From Corallococcus caeni (GTDB taxonomy: Bacteria > Myxococcota > Myxococcia > Myxococcales > Myxococcaceae), in contig NZ_BTTW01000002.1 of NCBI RefSeq assembly GCF_036245865.1, positions 248,001 to 312,000 of the forward strand: 64,000 nt of DNA, in the 5' to 3' direction. The notes beneath the pieces are model-generated. The model worked only from the letters and a program-made list of their open reading frames with translations. It was not told the DNA's origin and did no database searches. Positions 43,299 to 52,041 of the stretch are shown here, piece after piece (the first letter of the stretch is position 1; every line of letters begins with the position of its first letter). The position numbers and the translations under genes are program-made.

Positions 43299-43317
43299 GG
43301 GCGGGTGATTCCCGCCC
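43299..43317 (+). other. Hairpin over the proposed ureD start
   Basis: GGGCGGG (43299-43305) and CCCGCCC (43311-43317) form a perfect 7-bp stem with loop TGATT. The GTG start at 43305 is inside it, so it could lower initiation, or the true start may be ATG 43332. Confidence 0.45.
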
Positions 43318-44147
43318 TTTCCGGCCCGGGCATGCAGGCCGCCCGCGCGGGCGTCGCGCGGCTCGCGTTCGAGCGCTCCGGCCCCCGCACCGTGGTGCGC
43401 ACCGCGCTGGCGCACAGCCCCCTGCGGCTGCTCACACCGCGCAACCACGGCCACGCGGCGTGGGCCTATACCTCCTCCTTCGGCGGCGGCCTGGTGGACG
43501 GGGACCACCTGCGGCTGGAGGTGGACGTGGCGGACGGCGCCTCCGCGCTGCTGGCCACGCAGGGGGCCAACCGCGTCTACCGTTCGCCCAATGGCTGCCG
43601 CAGCGACCTCCAGGCGCGCGTGGGGCGGGACGCGCTGCTGGCGTGGGTGCCGGACCCCACCGTCTGCTTCGCCGGCGCCCGCTATTCACAGACATTGGAC
43701 GTGACGCTGGCGCCGGGCGCGTCGCTGGTGCTCGCGGACGTGGTGACGGCGGGGCGCAGCGCGCGGGGCGAGCGCTGGGCGTTCCTGCACTACGCCTCGC
43801 GCCTGCGCGTCGCGCGGGAGGGCCGCGCGCTGGTGGATGAGCGGTGGGTGCTGGACCCCGCGCACGGCGCGCTGCCGGAGCGGCTGGGCCGCTTCGACGC
43901 GCTGGCGTCGGTGCTGCTGGTGGGGTCCGCGCTGGCCTCCGCGCGGGAAGCCCTGGCCGCGCGCGTGGCGGGCCTTCCGGTGAAGCCCCGCGCCCGGGAG
44001 GTGGTCTCCGCCAGCCCCCTGGGCGAGGACGGCCTGCTGTTGCGCGTGGCGGCCGTGTCGCTGGAGACGCTGCTCGGCACCACGCGCGACTGGCTGTCGT
44101 TCCTGCCGGGCCTGCTGGGGGACGACCCGTGGGCCCGGCGGGTGTGA
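43305..44147 (+). CDS. ureD: Urease accessory protein UreD
   Basis: 280 aa from GTG 43305, or 271 from ATG 43332; neither has a strong ribosome-binding site. UreD (UreH) landmarks are present: RTALAHSPLRLLTPRNHGHAAW (landmark PLRLLTPRN), TSSFGGGLVDGDHL, LLATQGANRVYRSPNG and WVPDPTVCFAGARYSQ. UreD scaffolds the UreD-UreF-UreG complex that loads nickel into apo-urease. It is the first gene of the urease locus, but its 3' end abuts the antisense protease gene (1 nt apart), so its coexpression with ureAB must cross that gene or use another promoter. Confidence 0.9.
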   Translation: MIPALSGPGMQAARAGVARLAFERSGPRTVVRTALAHSPLRLLTPRNHGHAAWAYTSSFGGGLVDGDHLRLEVDVADGASALLATQGANRVYRSPNGCRSDLQARVGRDALLAWVPDPTVCFAGARYSQTLDVTLAPGASLVLADVVTAGRSARGERWAFLHYASRLRVAREGRALVDERWVLDPAHGALPERLGRFDALASVLLVGSALASAREALAARVAGLPVKPRAREVVSASPLGEDGLLLRVAAVSLETLLGTTRDWLSFLPGLLGDDPWARRV

Positions 44148-45356
44148 CTAATAGCGGGTGATGTCGAACGCGCTGTAGTTCGAATACAGCCGGTCGATGT
44201 GCTCGGCCGTCAGGTTCACCGCGTCCTTGTGGTTGTCCGTCTTCCACTCGGCGGTGTTCGCGTCCAGCAGGCGGTTGGGGCCGTCCGTCTTGTGCAGGCC
44301 CAGCACGTGCCCTTCCGCGGCCTCGCCGCCCTTGCGCAGGCCGATGCGGTAGTGGCCGTTCTCCTTCGTGCCGTCGAACAGCTTCTGCGCGAAGGTGCTC
44401 CCGTCGATGGGCTCGAAGTCCTGCACCTTCACGCCCGGGTGACCGCCGCCACGGCCCGTGCGGAAGTCGTCCACCAGGTGGCCGATGGCCTCCTGCTTCT
44501 GGGCGATGTCGTCCTTGTCCTGGTGGAGCTTCGCCATCCCCTCCTTGAGCTCCCGGGTCAGCTGGCCACGCTGCGCCTCCAGGCCCTGACGCTGCTCCGT
44601 CGTGAGGCCCGGGTTCGTGAGCAACTCGTTGATCTGCTTGCGCTGCGCGCTCTTGCCCTGGAGTTGCTTCACGTCGTCCTGGAGCTTCTCGGCGTCGGCC
44701 AGGACCGCGCCGTTCAGCTTCGAGAGGGCGTCGCCCTGCAGGTGCTCGGCGTGCTGCTTGTCGATGAGCTTGCCGAAGTGGTTGTCCGTGAGCTTTCCGA
44801 AGGACTGCGAGCCCTTCAGCGGATCCCCGCCGGCCTCCTTGCCGGTGCGGATCCACTCGGAGGTCATCGCGCTGCACACGCCCGCGTCCGTGCCCGCGGG
44901 CAGGCCCGGCCTCTTCAGCATCGGGTGGCCGCCCTGGTCCGTGTAGCGCAGCACCTCCGAGCCCGGGACCTCCTGCTTCATCTCCTGGACCACCTGCTGG
45001 ATTTCCGGGCGCACCGCGGGGGCCTTGCCCTTGCCCGGCGTGCGGCCCATGGCCAGGTCGGCGATTTCCGTCTCGGAGAGGTGGGGCGACTGCAACTGCG
45101 GCCCCTGGAGCGAGTGCGCGTCGATGTTCGGGCGCGACGACGAGGAGGCCTGGGGACTTCCGGATGGCTTGAACCCGTCCCCCTGCGGCGTCTTGTCCGG
45201 CGTGCCCGGCCGGGACACGGCGGGCGTGTTCGCGGGCGTCGTCACCTGCGCCGGGGGCTTCGTGGAGGTCGTCCCCTGCGCCACCGTGTTCGTCACCTTC
45301 GGCGGGGCGGGAGGGGCCTTCGGCGTCTTGGGGAAGCCGGCCTTGAAGCTCTTCAT
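44148..45356 (-). CDS. YopT/C58-like cysteine protease within the urease locus
   Basis: 402 aa from ATG 45356, preceded by TGGAG. Residues 1-95 are Pro/Thr/Ser/Lys-rich and probably disordered. Residues about 115-402 carry the C58 triad in the right order and spacing: Cys161 in AGVCSAMTSEWI, His350 in EGHVLGLHK, Asp365 in LLDANTAEW (His-Asp distance 15, close to YopT). Between Cys and His lies a helical insertion (residues 190-300, coiled-coil-like QLTRELKEGMAKLHQDKDD). No signal peptide; the charged, proline-rich start could be a secretion or targeting region. YopT-type proteases cleave host GTPases, and others are toxins. It is opposite in strand to all urease genes. Confidence 0.72.
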   Translation of the reverse strand: MKSFKAGFPKTPKAPPAPPKVTNTVAQGTTSTKPPAQVTTPANTPAVSRPGTPDKTPQGDGFKPSGSPQASSSSRPNIDAHSLQGPQLQSPHLSETEIADLAMGRTPGKGKAPAVRPEIQQVVQEMKQEVPGSEVLRYTDQGGHPMLKRPGLPAGTDAGVCSAMTSEWIRTGKEAGGDPLKGSQSFGKLTDNHFGKLIDKQHAEHLQGDALSKLNGAVLADAEKLQDDVKQLQGKSAQRKQINELLTNPGLTTEQRQGLEAQRGQLTRELKEGMAKLHQDKDDIAQKQEAIGHLVDDFRTGRGGGHPGVKVQDFEPIDGSTFAQKLFDGTKENGHYRIGLRKGGEAAEGHVLGLHKTDGPNRLLDANTAEWKTDNHKDAVNLTAEHIDRLYSNYSAFDITRY

Positions 45357-45482
45357 GGGGGACTCCAGGAGGGGGAGGACAACACTGGACGTCCTCCCAT
45401 CCTGGCCCAGGCTGACGCGTCGCGCTAGGGTCTGGCCGGCCGTCGCATCCCGCACCCCGAAGAGCCCAGGGAGTCGGACCCC

Positions 45483-46286
45483 ATGCATCTGTCCCCCCGT
45501 GACGTGGACAAGCTGCTCCTGCACCAGGCGGGCGTCGTCGCCCAGAAGCGGCTGGCGCGAGGCCTGCGCCTCAACTACCCGGAGGCGGTGGCGCTCATCG
45601 CCACCCAGTTGCTGGAGTACATCCGTGACGGCCGGAGCGTGGCGGAGTTGATGGACCTGGGGCGCCGGTTCCTGGGCCGCGCGCAGGTGATGGACGGCGT
45701 GCCGGAGATGCTGGCGGAGGTGCAGGTGGAGGGCACCTTCCCGGACGGCACCAAGCTCGTGACGGTGCACCACCCGGTGGTGGCGGAGCACGGGGACCTG
45801 TCGCTGGCCCTCTACGGCAGCTTCCTGCCGGTGCCGCCGCTGGAGCGCTTCACCGTGCCCGCCGCGTCGCCGGAAGGTCCCCCCGGCCACGTGCGCGCGG
45901 CGGACGGCGCGCTGGAGCTCAACGCGGGCCGTGAGGCCATCACCCTGCGCGTCACGCACACCGGCGACCGGCCCGTGCAGGTGGGCAGCCACTACGCGTT
46001 CGCGGAGGTGAACCGCGCGCTGGTGTTCGACCGGGGCCGCGCCTACGGCCACCGGCTGGACATCCCCGCGGGCACGGCGGTGCGCTTCGAGCCGGGCGAG
46101 GTGAAGACCGTGTCGCTGGTCCCCATCGCGGGCGAGCAGGTGGTGCGCGGCGGCAACGCGCTGGGCAGCGGCAAGGTGTCCGACGCGGGCCGCGAGCGGC
46201 TGCTCCAGGCCGTGCGCGCGCAGGGCTTCGGTCACCAGTCCGAGGCCGATGGGAACGACGAGAAGGAAGAGGAGGGCCGCTCATGA
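45483..46286 (+). CDS. ureAB: Urease gamma-beta fusion subunit
   Basis: 267 aa. Residues 1-100 are the gamma subunit ([39 protein letters not shown] in part: landmark [29 protein letters not shown] in part: [12 protein letters not shown]). After a linker of about 30 residues, the beta subunit runs from 130 to 240 ([21 protein letters not shown] in part, [20 protein letters not shown] in part: [19 protein letters not shown]). Fusion of the two small subunits is known from Helicobacter UreA and others. A short acidic tail [14 protein letters not shown] overlaps the ureC start (ATGA, 4 nt), so translation is coupled. Confidence 0.95.
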   Translation: MHLSPRDVDKLLLHQAGVVAQKRLARGLRLNYPEAVALIATQLLEYIRDGRSVAELMDLGRRFLGRAQVMDGVPEMLAEVQVEGTFPDGTKLVTVHHPVVAEHGDLSLALYGSFLPVPPLERFTVPAASPEGPPGHVRAADGALELNAGREAITLRVTHTGDRPVQVGSHYAFAEVNRALVFDRGRAYGHRLDIPAGTAVRFEPGEVKTVSLVPIAGEQVVRGGNALGSGKVSDAGRERLLQAVRAQGFGHQSEADGNDEKEEEGRS

Positions 46287-47998
46287 GCCGCACCATGGAC
46301 AGACGCCACTACGCGGACATGTTCGGCCCCACCACGGGAGACCGGGTGCGGCTGGGCGACACCGGCCTGTGGCTCCAGGTGGAGCGCGACGCCACCGTCT
46401 ACGGCGACGAGTGCAAGTTCGGCGGCGGCAAGGTGCTGCGCGAAGGCATGGGCCAGCGCGCGGGCGCGGGCGACGCGGACGCGCTCGACTGCGTCATCAC
46501 CAACGCGCTCGTGGTGGACTGGACGGGCATCTTCAAGGCGGACGTGGGCATCAAGGCGGGGCGCATCTCGGCCATCGGCAAGGCGGGCAACCCGGACGTC
46601 ATGGCGGGCGTCACGCCGGGCATGGTGGTGGGTGTCACCACGGAGGTCATCGCCGGTGAAGGGCTCATCCTCACCGCGGGCGGCCTGGACACGCACATCC
46701 ACTTCATCAGCCCGCAGCAGGCGGACGAGGCCATCGCCAGCGGCATCACCACCTGGGTGGGCGGCGGCACCGGCCCCGCCACCGGCACCAACGCCACCAC
46801 CTGCACGCCGGGCGCGTGGAACCTGGCGCGCATGCTGGAGGCCACGGACACGCTGCCCCTGAACATCGGCCTCACCGGCAAGGGCAACACGTCCCTGCCG
46901 GACGGCCTGTTGGACCAGGTCCGCGCGGGCGCCATCGGGCTCAAGCTGCACGAGGACTGGGGCACCACGCCCGCCGCCATCGACACGTGCCTCACGCTGG
47001 CGGACGCGGAGGACGTGCAGGTCACCATCCACACGGACACGCTGAACGAGTCCGGCTACGTGGATGACTCGCTGGCCGCGTTCAAGGGGCGCACCATCCA
47101 CACGTACCACTCGGAGGGCGCGGGCGGCGGCCACGCGCCGGACATCATCCGCGTGTGCGGCGCGCCCAACGTGCTGCCCAGCTCCACCAACCCCACGCGG
47201 CCGTACACGGTGAACACGCTGGACGAGCACCTGGACATGCTCATGGTGTGTCACCACCTGGACCGCGAGATTCCGGAGGACGTGGCCTTCGCGGAGAGCC
47301 GCATCCGCGGGGAGACGATTGCAGCGGAGGACATCCTCCACGACCTGGGCGCCATCAGCATGATGGCCTCCGACAGCCAGGCCATGGGCCGCGTGGGCGA
47401 GGTCATCACCCGCACGTGGCAGACGGCGCACAAGATGCGCGAGCAGCGCGGCCGGCTCCCCGGCGAGCAGGGCGACAACGACAACCTGCGCATCCGCCGC
47501 TACGTGGCGAAGTACACCATCAACCCGGCCATCGCCCACGGGCTGTCCCACGAGGTGGGCTCCGTGGAGGTGGGGAAGCTGGCGGACCTGGTGCTGTGGC
47601 GGCCCGCCTTCTTCGGCGCCAGGCCGGAGCTGGTGCTCAAGGGCGGCCTCATCGCGTGGGGGCAGATGGGCGACGCGAACGCGTCCATCCCCACGCCGCA
47701 GCCCTTCATGATGCGCCCCATGTTCGGCGCGCGCGGCCGGGCGCGGGGCTCCACGAGCGTCGCCTTCGTGTCCGGGCGCGCGCTGCGAGAAGGCACCGTG
47801 CAGGGGCTGGGGCTCACCAAGCGGCTGTCCGCGGTGGTGAACTGCCGCGACCTGGGCAAGAAGGACATGCGCCTCAACGACGCGCTGCCCGTCATCACGG
47901 TGGACCCGGAGACCTACGAGGTCCGCGCGGACGGAGCGCTGCTGCGCTGCGAGCCCGCCGCCTGGCTGCCGCTGGCGCAGCGCTACTCGCTGTTCTGA
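46283..47998 (+). CDS. ureC: Urease alpha (catalytic) subunit
   Basis: 571 aa, standard UreC length. Nickel ligands and catalytic residues are present: His138 and His140 (GLDTHIHFI), carbamylated Lys221 ([11 protein letters not shown]), His250 ([12 protein letters not shown]), His276 ([15 protein letters not shown]), Asp364 ([10 protein letters not shown]), and the flap Cys323-His324 (MVCHHLD). The enzyme hydrolyses urea to ammonia and carbamate in the cytosol. It overlaps ureAB by 4 nt and is followed 14 nt later by ureF. Confidence 0.97.
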   Translation: MSRTMDRRHYADMFGPTTGDRVRLGDTGLWLQVERDATVYGDECKFGGGKVLREGMGQRAGAGDADALDCVITNALVVDWTGIFKADVGIKAGRISAIGKAGNPDVMAGVTPGMVVGVTTEVIAGEGLILTAGGLDTHIHFISPQQADEAIASGITTWVGGGTGPATGTNATTCTPGAWNLARMLEATDTLPLNIGLTGKGNTSLPDGLLDQVRAGAIGLKLHEDWGTTPAAIDTCLTLADAEDVQVTIHTDTLNESGYVDDSLAAFKGRTIHTYHSEGAGGGHAPDIIRVCGAPNVLPSSTNPTRPYTVNTLDEHLDMLMVCHHLDREIPEDVAFAESRIRGETIAAEDILHDLGAISMMASDSQAMGRVGEVITRTWQTAHKMREQRGRLPGEQGDNDNLRIRRYVAKYTINPAIAHGLSHEVGSVEVGKLADLVLWRPAFFGARPELVLKGGLIAWGQMGDANASIPTPQPFMMRPMFGARGRARGSTSVAFVSGRALREGTVQGLGLTKRLSAVVNCRDLGKKDMRLNDALPVITVDPETYEVRADGALLRCEPAAWLPLAQRYSLF

Positions 47999-48012
47999 AA
48001 GGGGCGCGCGCC

Positions 48013-48675
48013 ATGGCTTCCGGCTGGAGGGTGTTGCAGCTGGCGGACTCGGGCTTTCCCACCGGGGGCTTCGCGCACTCGGGCGGATTGGAGGCCGCGG
48101 TGCAGGCCGGCGAGGTGCGCGGCCCGGGCGACGTGCGCCGCTTCGTGGAGGCGCTGGTGTGGCAGGCGGGCCTGGGCGGCCTGCCGCTGCTGGGCGCGGC
48201 GTGGCGCGAGCCCGGCTCCCTGCCCGCGCTGGACGCGAGAGCGGACGCGTTCCTCACCAACCACGTCGCGAACCGGGCCAGCCGCACGCAGGGGCGGGCC
48301 TTCCTGGACACCTGCGCGCGCATCTTCCCGGAGGCCGTGGGTCCGGTGCGCGAGGCGGCCCGCGCGGCCGGCGTGAAGTTCCACCACGCGCCCGTGTTCG
48401 GCGCGGTGCTGCGCGCGCTGGACGTGGAGCGGGAGGACGCGCAGCGCCTCTTCCTGTCGCTCACCCTGCGAGGCGCGCTGTCCGCGGGCGTGCGCATGGG
48501 CGTCATCGGCACGCATGAGTCCCACCAGGTGCAGCACGCGGCCACGCCGCTGCTGGATGCCGTCCTGGAGCAATGCACGTCATTGGGCGTGGAGGACCTG
48601 GCCCAGCCCGCGCCGCTCTGGGACCTGGTGGGCGCGACGCATGACCGGCTGTACTCCCGGCTGTTCCAGTCCTGA
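48013..48675 (+). CDS. ureF: Urease accessory protein UreF
   Basis: 220 aa from ATG 48013 with AAAGGGG upstream. UreF landmarks: [20 protein letters not shown] at the start, [22 protein letters not shown] at the end of the all-helical domain. UreF binds UreD and regulates the UreG GTPase during nickel insertion. It lies between ureC and ureG in one transcript; the UreG start is 25 nt downstream. Confidence 0.93.
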   Translation: MASGWRVLQLADSGFPTGGFAHSGGLEAAVQAGEVRGPGDVRRFVEALVWQAGLGGLPLLGAAWREPGSLPALDARADAFLTNHVANRASRTQGRAFLDTCARIFPEAVGPVREAARAAGVKFHHAPVFGAVLRALDVEREDAQRLFLSLTLRGALSAGVRMGVIGTHESHQVQHAATPLLDAVLEQCTSLGVEDLAQPAPLWDLVGATHDRLYSRLFQS

Positions 48676-48700
48676 AGGCAGACACGAAAGGAATCGCGAC

Positions 48701-49417
48701 ATGCACGACGACGACCACCGCGGCCATGGGCAGGACGGGCACGAACACACGCACGAGGACTGGGACCACCCGGGCCACTTCGACGCGCGCGACAAGCCGC
48801 ACCGGCGCGACTATTCGCAGCGCGCCTTCACCATTGGCATCGGCGGGCCGGTGGGCAGCGGCAAGACGGCGCTGGTGCTGGCGCTGTGCAAGAAGCTGCG
48901 CGACCAGTACCGCCTGGGCGTCGTGACCAACGACATCTTCACCAAGGAGGACGCGGAGTTCCTGGTGCGCAACCAGGCCCTGTCCCCGGAGCGCATCAAG
49001 GCGGTGGAGACCGGCGGCTGCCCCCACGCGGCCATCCGCGAGGACATCAGCCACAACCTGCTCGCGCTGGAGCAGTTGATGGAGGAGCTGCACCCGGAGC
49101 TGCTCATCGTGGAGAGCGGCGGCGACAACCTGGCCGCGCAGTACAGCCGCGAACTCGCGGACTACACGGTCTACGTCATCGACGTGGCCGGCGGGGACAA
49201 GGTGCCCCGCAAGGGCGGGCCGGGAATCACGCAGTCGGACCTTTTGATCATCAACAAGACGGACCTCGCACCGCACGTGGGGGCGGACCTGGGCGTGATG
49301 GAGCGCGACGCCCGGAAGATGCGCGGCGAGGGGCCCTTCGTCTTCACGCAGGTTACGCGGGATGTCGGTGTGGATGCGGTGGTGGGCCACCTGCTGGATG
49401 CCTGGCGGCGACGATAG
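48701..49417 (+). CDS. ureG: Urease accessory GTPase UreG with His-rich N-terminus
   Basis: 238 aa. The first 34 residues hold nine histidines ([19 protein letters not shown] region), which may bind nickel. The SIMIBI GTPase core follows: P-loop [25 protein letters not shown], the metal-binding Cys-Pro-His in [25 protein letters not shown] and the specificity motif [11 protein letters not shown]. It powers nickel delivery to UreC through UreD and UreF. No ureE is in the window; the His-rich head could substitute as metallochaperone, as known for UreG of other bacteria. It is the last gene of the locus. Confidence 0.95.
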   Translation: MHDDDHRGHGQDGHEHTHEDWDHPGHFDARDKPHRRDYSQRAFTIGIGGPVGSGKTALVLALCKKLRDQYRLGVVTNDIFTKEDAEFLVRNQALSPERIKAVETGGCPHAAIREDISHNLLALEQLMEELHPELLIVESGGDNLAAQYSRELADYTVYVIDVAGGDKVPRKGGPGITQSDLLIINKTDLAPHVGADLGVMERDARKMRGEGPFVFTQVTRDVGVDAVVGHLLDAWRRR

Positions 49418-49489
49418 CCACCGGACGAACAACCCTTTCCGCTGACCCCCGTCCGGCATGTGCGGGCGGGTTGTGTCAGGGTGCCCGCC

Positions 49490-51970
49490 GTGGAACTCCT
49501 GGAGCGCGCACGTGTGGAGTGGGTCGCGGCGGCGGTCGGCCTTGTCGTGGGCACCTCGATGGTGTTCGTGCCCTATGAGTTCGGCTCCGTCCTCTTTCAA
49601 TTCATCTATCCGCACATCCGGCTGCTGGGGAGCGGGTTCCTCGTCGGCGCGGGGATGATGCTCGTCGCGCTCATGTACCCGGCGTGGCCCGCCTTCGTGG
49701 GCCGGGTGGGACGCGCGTTCATGCTGGCGGCGCTGGCGGTCTACTGGTGGAGGGTCTGCGTCCTGTCCGTGGGCCTCACGGGCACCGTCCTCTACCTGCT
49801 CCTGATGGCCCTGTTCGTCACGGAGCGGCTCACCCTGCGCCGGGGCCAGGGCCTGCTGCTGGTGTTCCTGTCCAGCGTGGCGCTGGGCTTCGGGGCGCTG
49901 ATGATCTGGGCGCCCCAGGACTTCGTGCGCTTCGGCCTGGCGGCGATGGGGCCCTATGGGCGGTGGGTGGGGGGGCTCTTCGTCCTGCTGGGGCTGCTGC
50001 TCGTCGTGGCGCTGTGGCGCCGCAAGCCGCTCCAGTGCCGCCTGGCCCTGGGGGGCCTGGCCCTCCTGTTCCTGAACATGACGGTCGGGGTGGCGTCGTG
50101 GCGCTCGTGGTCGGGGTTGGGCGCGTATGCCGTGCTGACCCTGACGTGCGCGCTGCTGGCGGGTGTGCGCCGGTGGCCGTCGCTGGTGGGGGTGCGCTGG
50201 CGGCTGTTTAGAGGCATGGCGCTGGCGTCGGTGCTGCCCATCGTGGGCGTGGGCGCGGTGGCGTCGTACCTGGCGCAGAAGGCGCTGGAGGCGGAGCTGC
50301 ACGGCAAGGCGCAGCAGGCGGTGGCCGCGGAGGCGGCTTGGCTGGAGCAGACGGCCGCCATGGCGAGCTCGCTGTTGCGCGTGTACAGCCGGGGGCCGGG
50401 CTTCGTCGCCCTGGTGCGCGAGGGGAACCGCGAGGGCATCCGGGAGCGGATGGCGCTGCTGGAGGGCCAGTCCGGGCTGTTCGACGCGGCCTGGCTGCTG
50501 GATGAGGCCGGCGACACGCTGATGCCCTCCGCGCGGCTGGACCGGGCCGACGGCGACTTCGCGCACCGCGCCTGCTTCCAGGACGCGGTGGAGGGCGGCG
50601 CCGAGGTGCGGCTGTCGCGGCCCTTCGTCACCCGTTCCGGCGAGCCGTACATCGTCTTCACCGTGCCCATGGACCGGGGCGCGGGCCGGCGCGCCTTCCT
50701 GGTGGGCGGGCTGTCCCTGCGGCGGCTGGGGTTGCAGCCGACGCTCGCCTCCCCCGGCTACAACGTGGAGATCTTCGACCACCGCGATGGCAGCCTCCTG
50801 CGTGAGACGGAGCGCGGGGCCGTGCTCTCCCGGGCGCCGGTGCTGGACCGGGTCAAGCCGGGCGCGCTGGCGCGGCCGGAGGGGCTGGTGGAGGTGTTCG
50901 ACGACACGGGGCGCCGGATGGTGGTGGCGCACGCGCGGGTGAAGGGCACGCCATGGACGGTGGTGGTGACAGCGCGGCTGGGCGAGGCGTTCGCGCCGGT
51001 GACGCGCATGGGCGGGTGGGTGGTGGCCATCGCGGTGCTCGCGGGCGCCATCGCGCTGCTGCTGTCGCAGTGGGTGGGGCGGGACGTGGCGCAGCGGCTG
51101 GAGACGCTGCGGGACGGCTTCGCCGTGCTGGGCACGCCGTCGGCGGAGCAGCGCGTGCAGGCCCGGGGGGATGATGAGATTGCCCAGCTCGCCCTGGGCT
51201 TCAACGACATGGCGGCGCGCATCGACCGCACGCAGAAGGAGCTGCGGGAGGCCATCGCCATCCGGGACCAGTTCCTGTCCATGGCGAGCCATGAGCTGCG
51301 CACGCCGCTGACGCCGCTGAAGGCCACGCTGGACCTGCTCATCCGTCAGCTCGGCTCTGGCCAGGGAACGAACCCGGAGCGGCAGCGGGAGACCATTGCC
51401 CGGCTGAACCGGCAGGTGGACCGGCTGACGCGGTTGATTGGCGACATGCTGGACGTGTCGCGGCTGCAGTCCGGGCGCTTCACGCTGACCGTGGCCCCCA
51501 TGGACGTGGTGGCGCTCGCGCGCGAGGTGGTGGAGCGCATCCAGGTCACGCGGCCGGAGCGCGCGGAGCAGCTGACGCTGGAGTTCCCCACGGAGTCGCT
51601 GGTGGGCTGGTGGGACGAGCAGCGGTTGGATCAACTGCTCACGAACCTGGTGGAGAACGCCCTGCGCTACTCACCTCCGGGGACGCCGGTGGTGGTGCGG
51701 GTGCGTGAGGATGCGGACGGGGTGCGGGTGGAGGTGGAGGACCGGGGCATCGGGATTCCGGAGGAGAGCGTGCCTCAGCTCTTCACGCCCTTCTTCCGCG
51801 CGCGCAACGCGACGGAGCACTACGCCGGAGGGCTGGGATTGGGCCTGGCCATCTGCCGCGAAATCGTGGAGCGCCACGGCGGCCGCATCGGCGCGAAGAG
51901 TGACGGGCCGGGCCAGGGGACGTGCTTCACGGTGAAGCTGCCCCGGTCGGCCGTCGCGGAAGCAGCCTGA
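49490..51970 (+). CDS. Membrane sensor histidine kinase, tandem twin 1
   Basis: 826 aa from GTG 49490. The first ~185 residues carry several membrane segments (WVAAAVGLVVGTSMVFVPYE, LGSGFLVGAGMMLVALMY, others). A further segment MALASVLPIVGVGAVASYLA follows, then an extracytoplasmic Cache-like sensor (about 270-500; DFAHRACFQDAVEGGAEVRLSRP in part), a last membrane segment VVAIAVLAGAIALLLSQWVG, HAMP, HisKA with His601 in MASHELRTPLTPL and HATPase (N-box LVENALRY, DRGIGIPEE, GGLGLGLAI). The start is assigned by comparison with its twin, which is also 826 aa. No response regulator is adjacent. Confidence 0.9.
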   Translation: MELLERARVEWVAAAVGLVVGTSMVFVPYEFGSVLFQFIYPHIRLLGSGFLVGAGMMLVALMYPAWPAFVGRVGRAFMLAALAVYWWRVCVLSVGLTGTVLYLLLMALFVTERLTLRRGQGLLLVFLSSVALGFGALMIWAPQDFVRFGLAAMGPYGRWVGGLFVLLGLLLVVALWRRKPLQCRLALGGLALLFLNMTVGVASWRSWSGLGAYAVLTLTCALLAGVRRWPSLVGVRWRLFRGMALASVLPIVGVGAVASYLAQKALEAELHGKAQQAVAAEAAWLEQTAAMASSLLRVYSRGPGFVALVREGNREGIRERMALLEGQSGLFDAAWLLDEAGDTLMPSARLDRADGDFAHRACFQDAVEGGAEVRLSRPFVTRSGEPYIVFTVPMDRGAGRRAFLVGGLSLRRLGLQPTLASPGYNVEIFDHRDGSLLRETERGAVLSRAPVLDRVKPGALARPEGLVEVFDDTGRRMVVAHARVKGTPWTVVVTARLGEAFAPVTRMGGWVVAIAVLAGAIALLLSQWVGRDVAQRLETLRDGFAVLGTPSAEQRVQARGDDEIAQLALGFNDMAARIDRTQKELREAIAIRDQFLSMASHELRTPLTPLKATLDLLIRQLGSGQGTNPERQRETIARLNRQVDRLTRLIGDMLDVSRLQSGRFTLTVAPMDVVALAREVVERIQVTRPERAEQLTLEFPTESLVGWWDEQRLDQLLTNLVENALRYSPPGTPVVVRVREDADGVRVEVEDRGIGIPEESVPQLFTPFFRARNATEHYAGGLGLGLAICREIVERHGGRIGAKSDGPGQGTCFTVKLPRSAVAEAA

Positions 51971-52041
51971 GAGGCGACGGCGTGGCGCAGGGGAGCGACA
52001 ACCTGGCCGCGTGGTCCCACCGGGTTGTGTACGCTGCCCCC

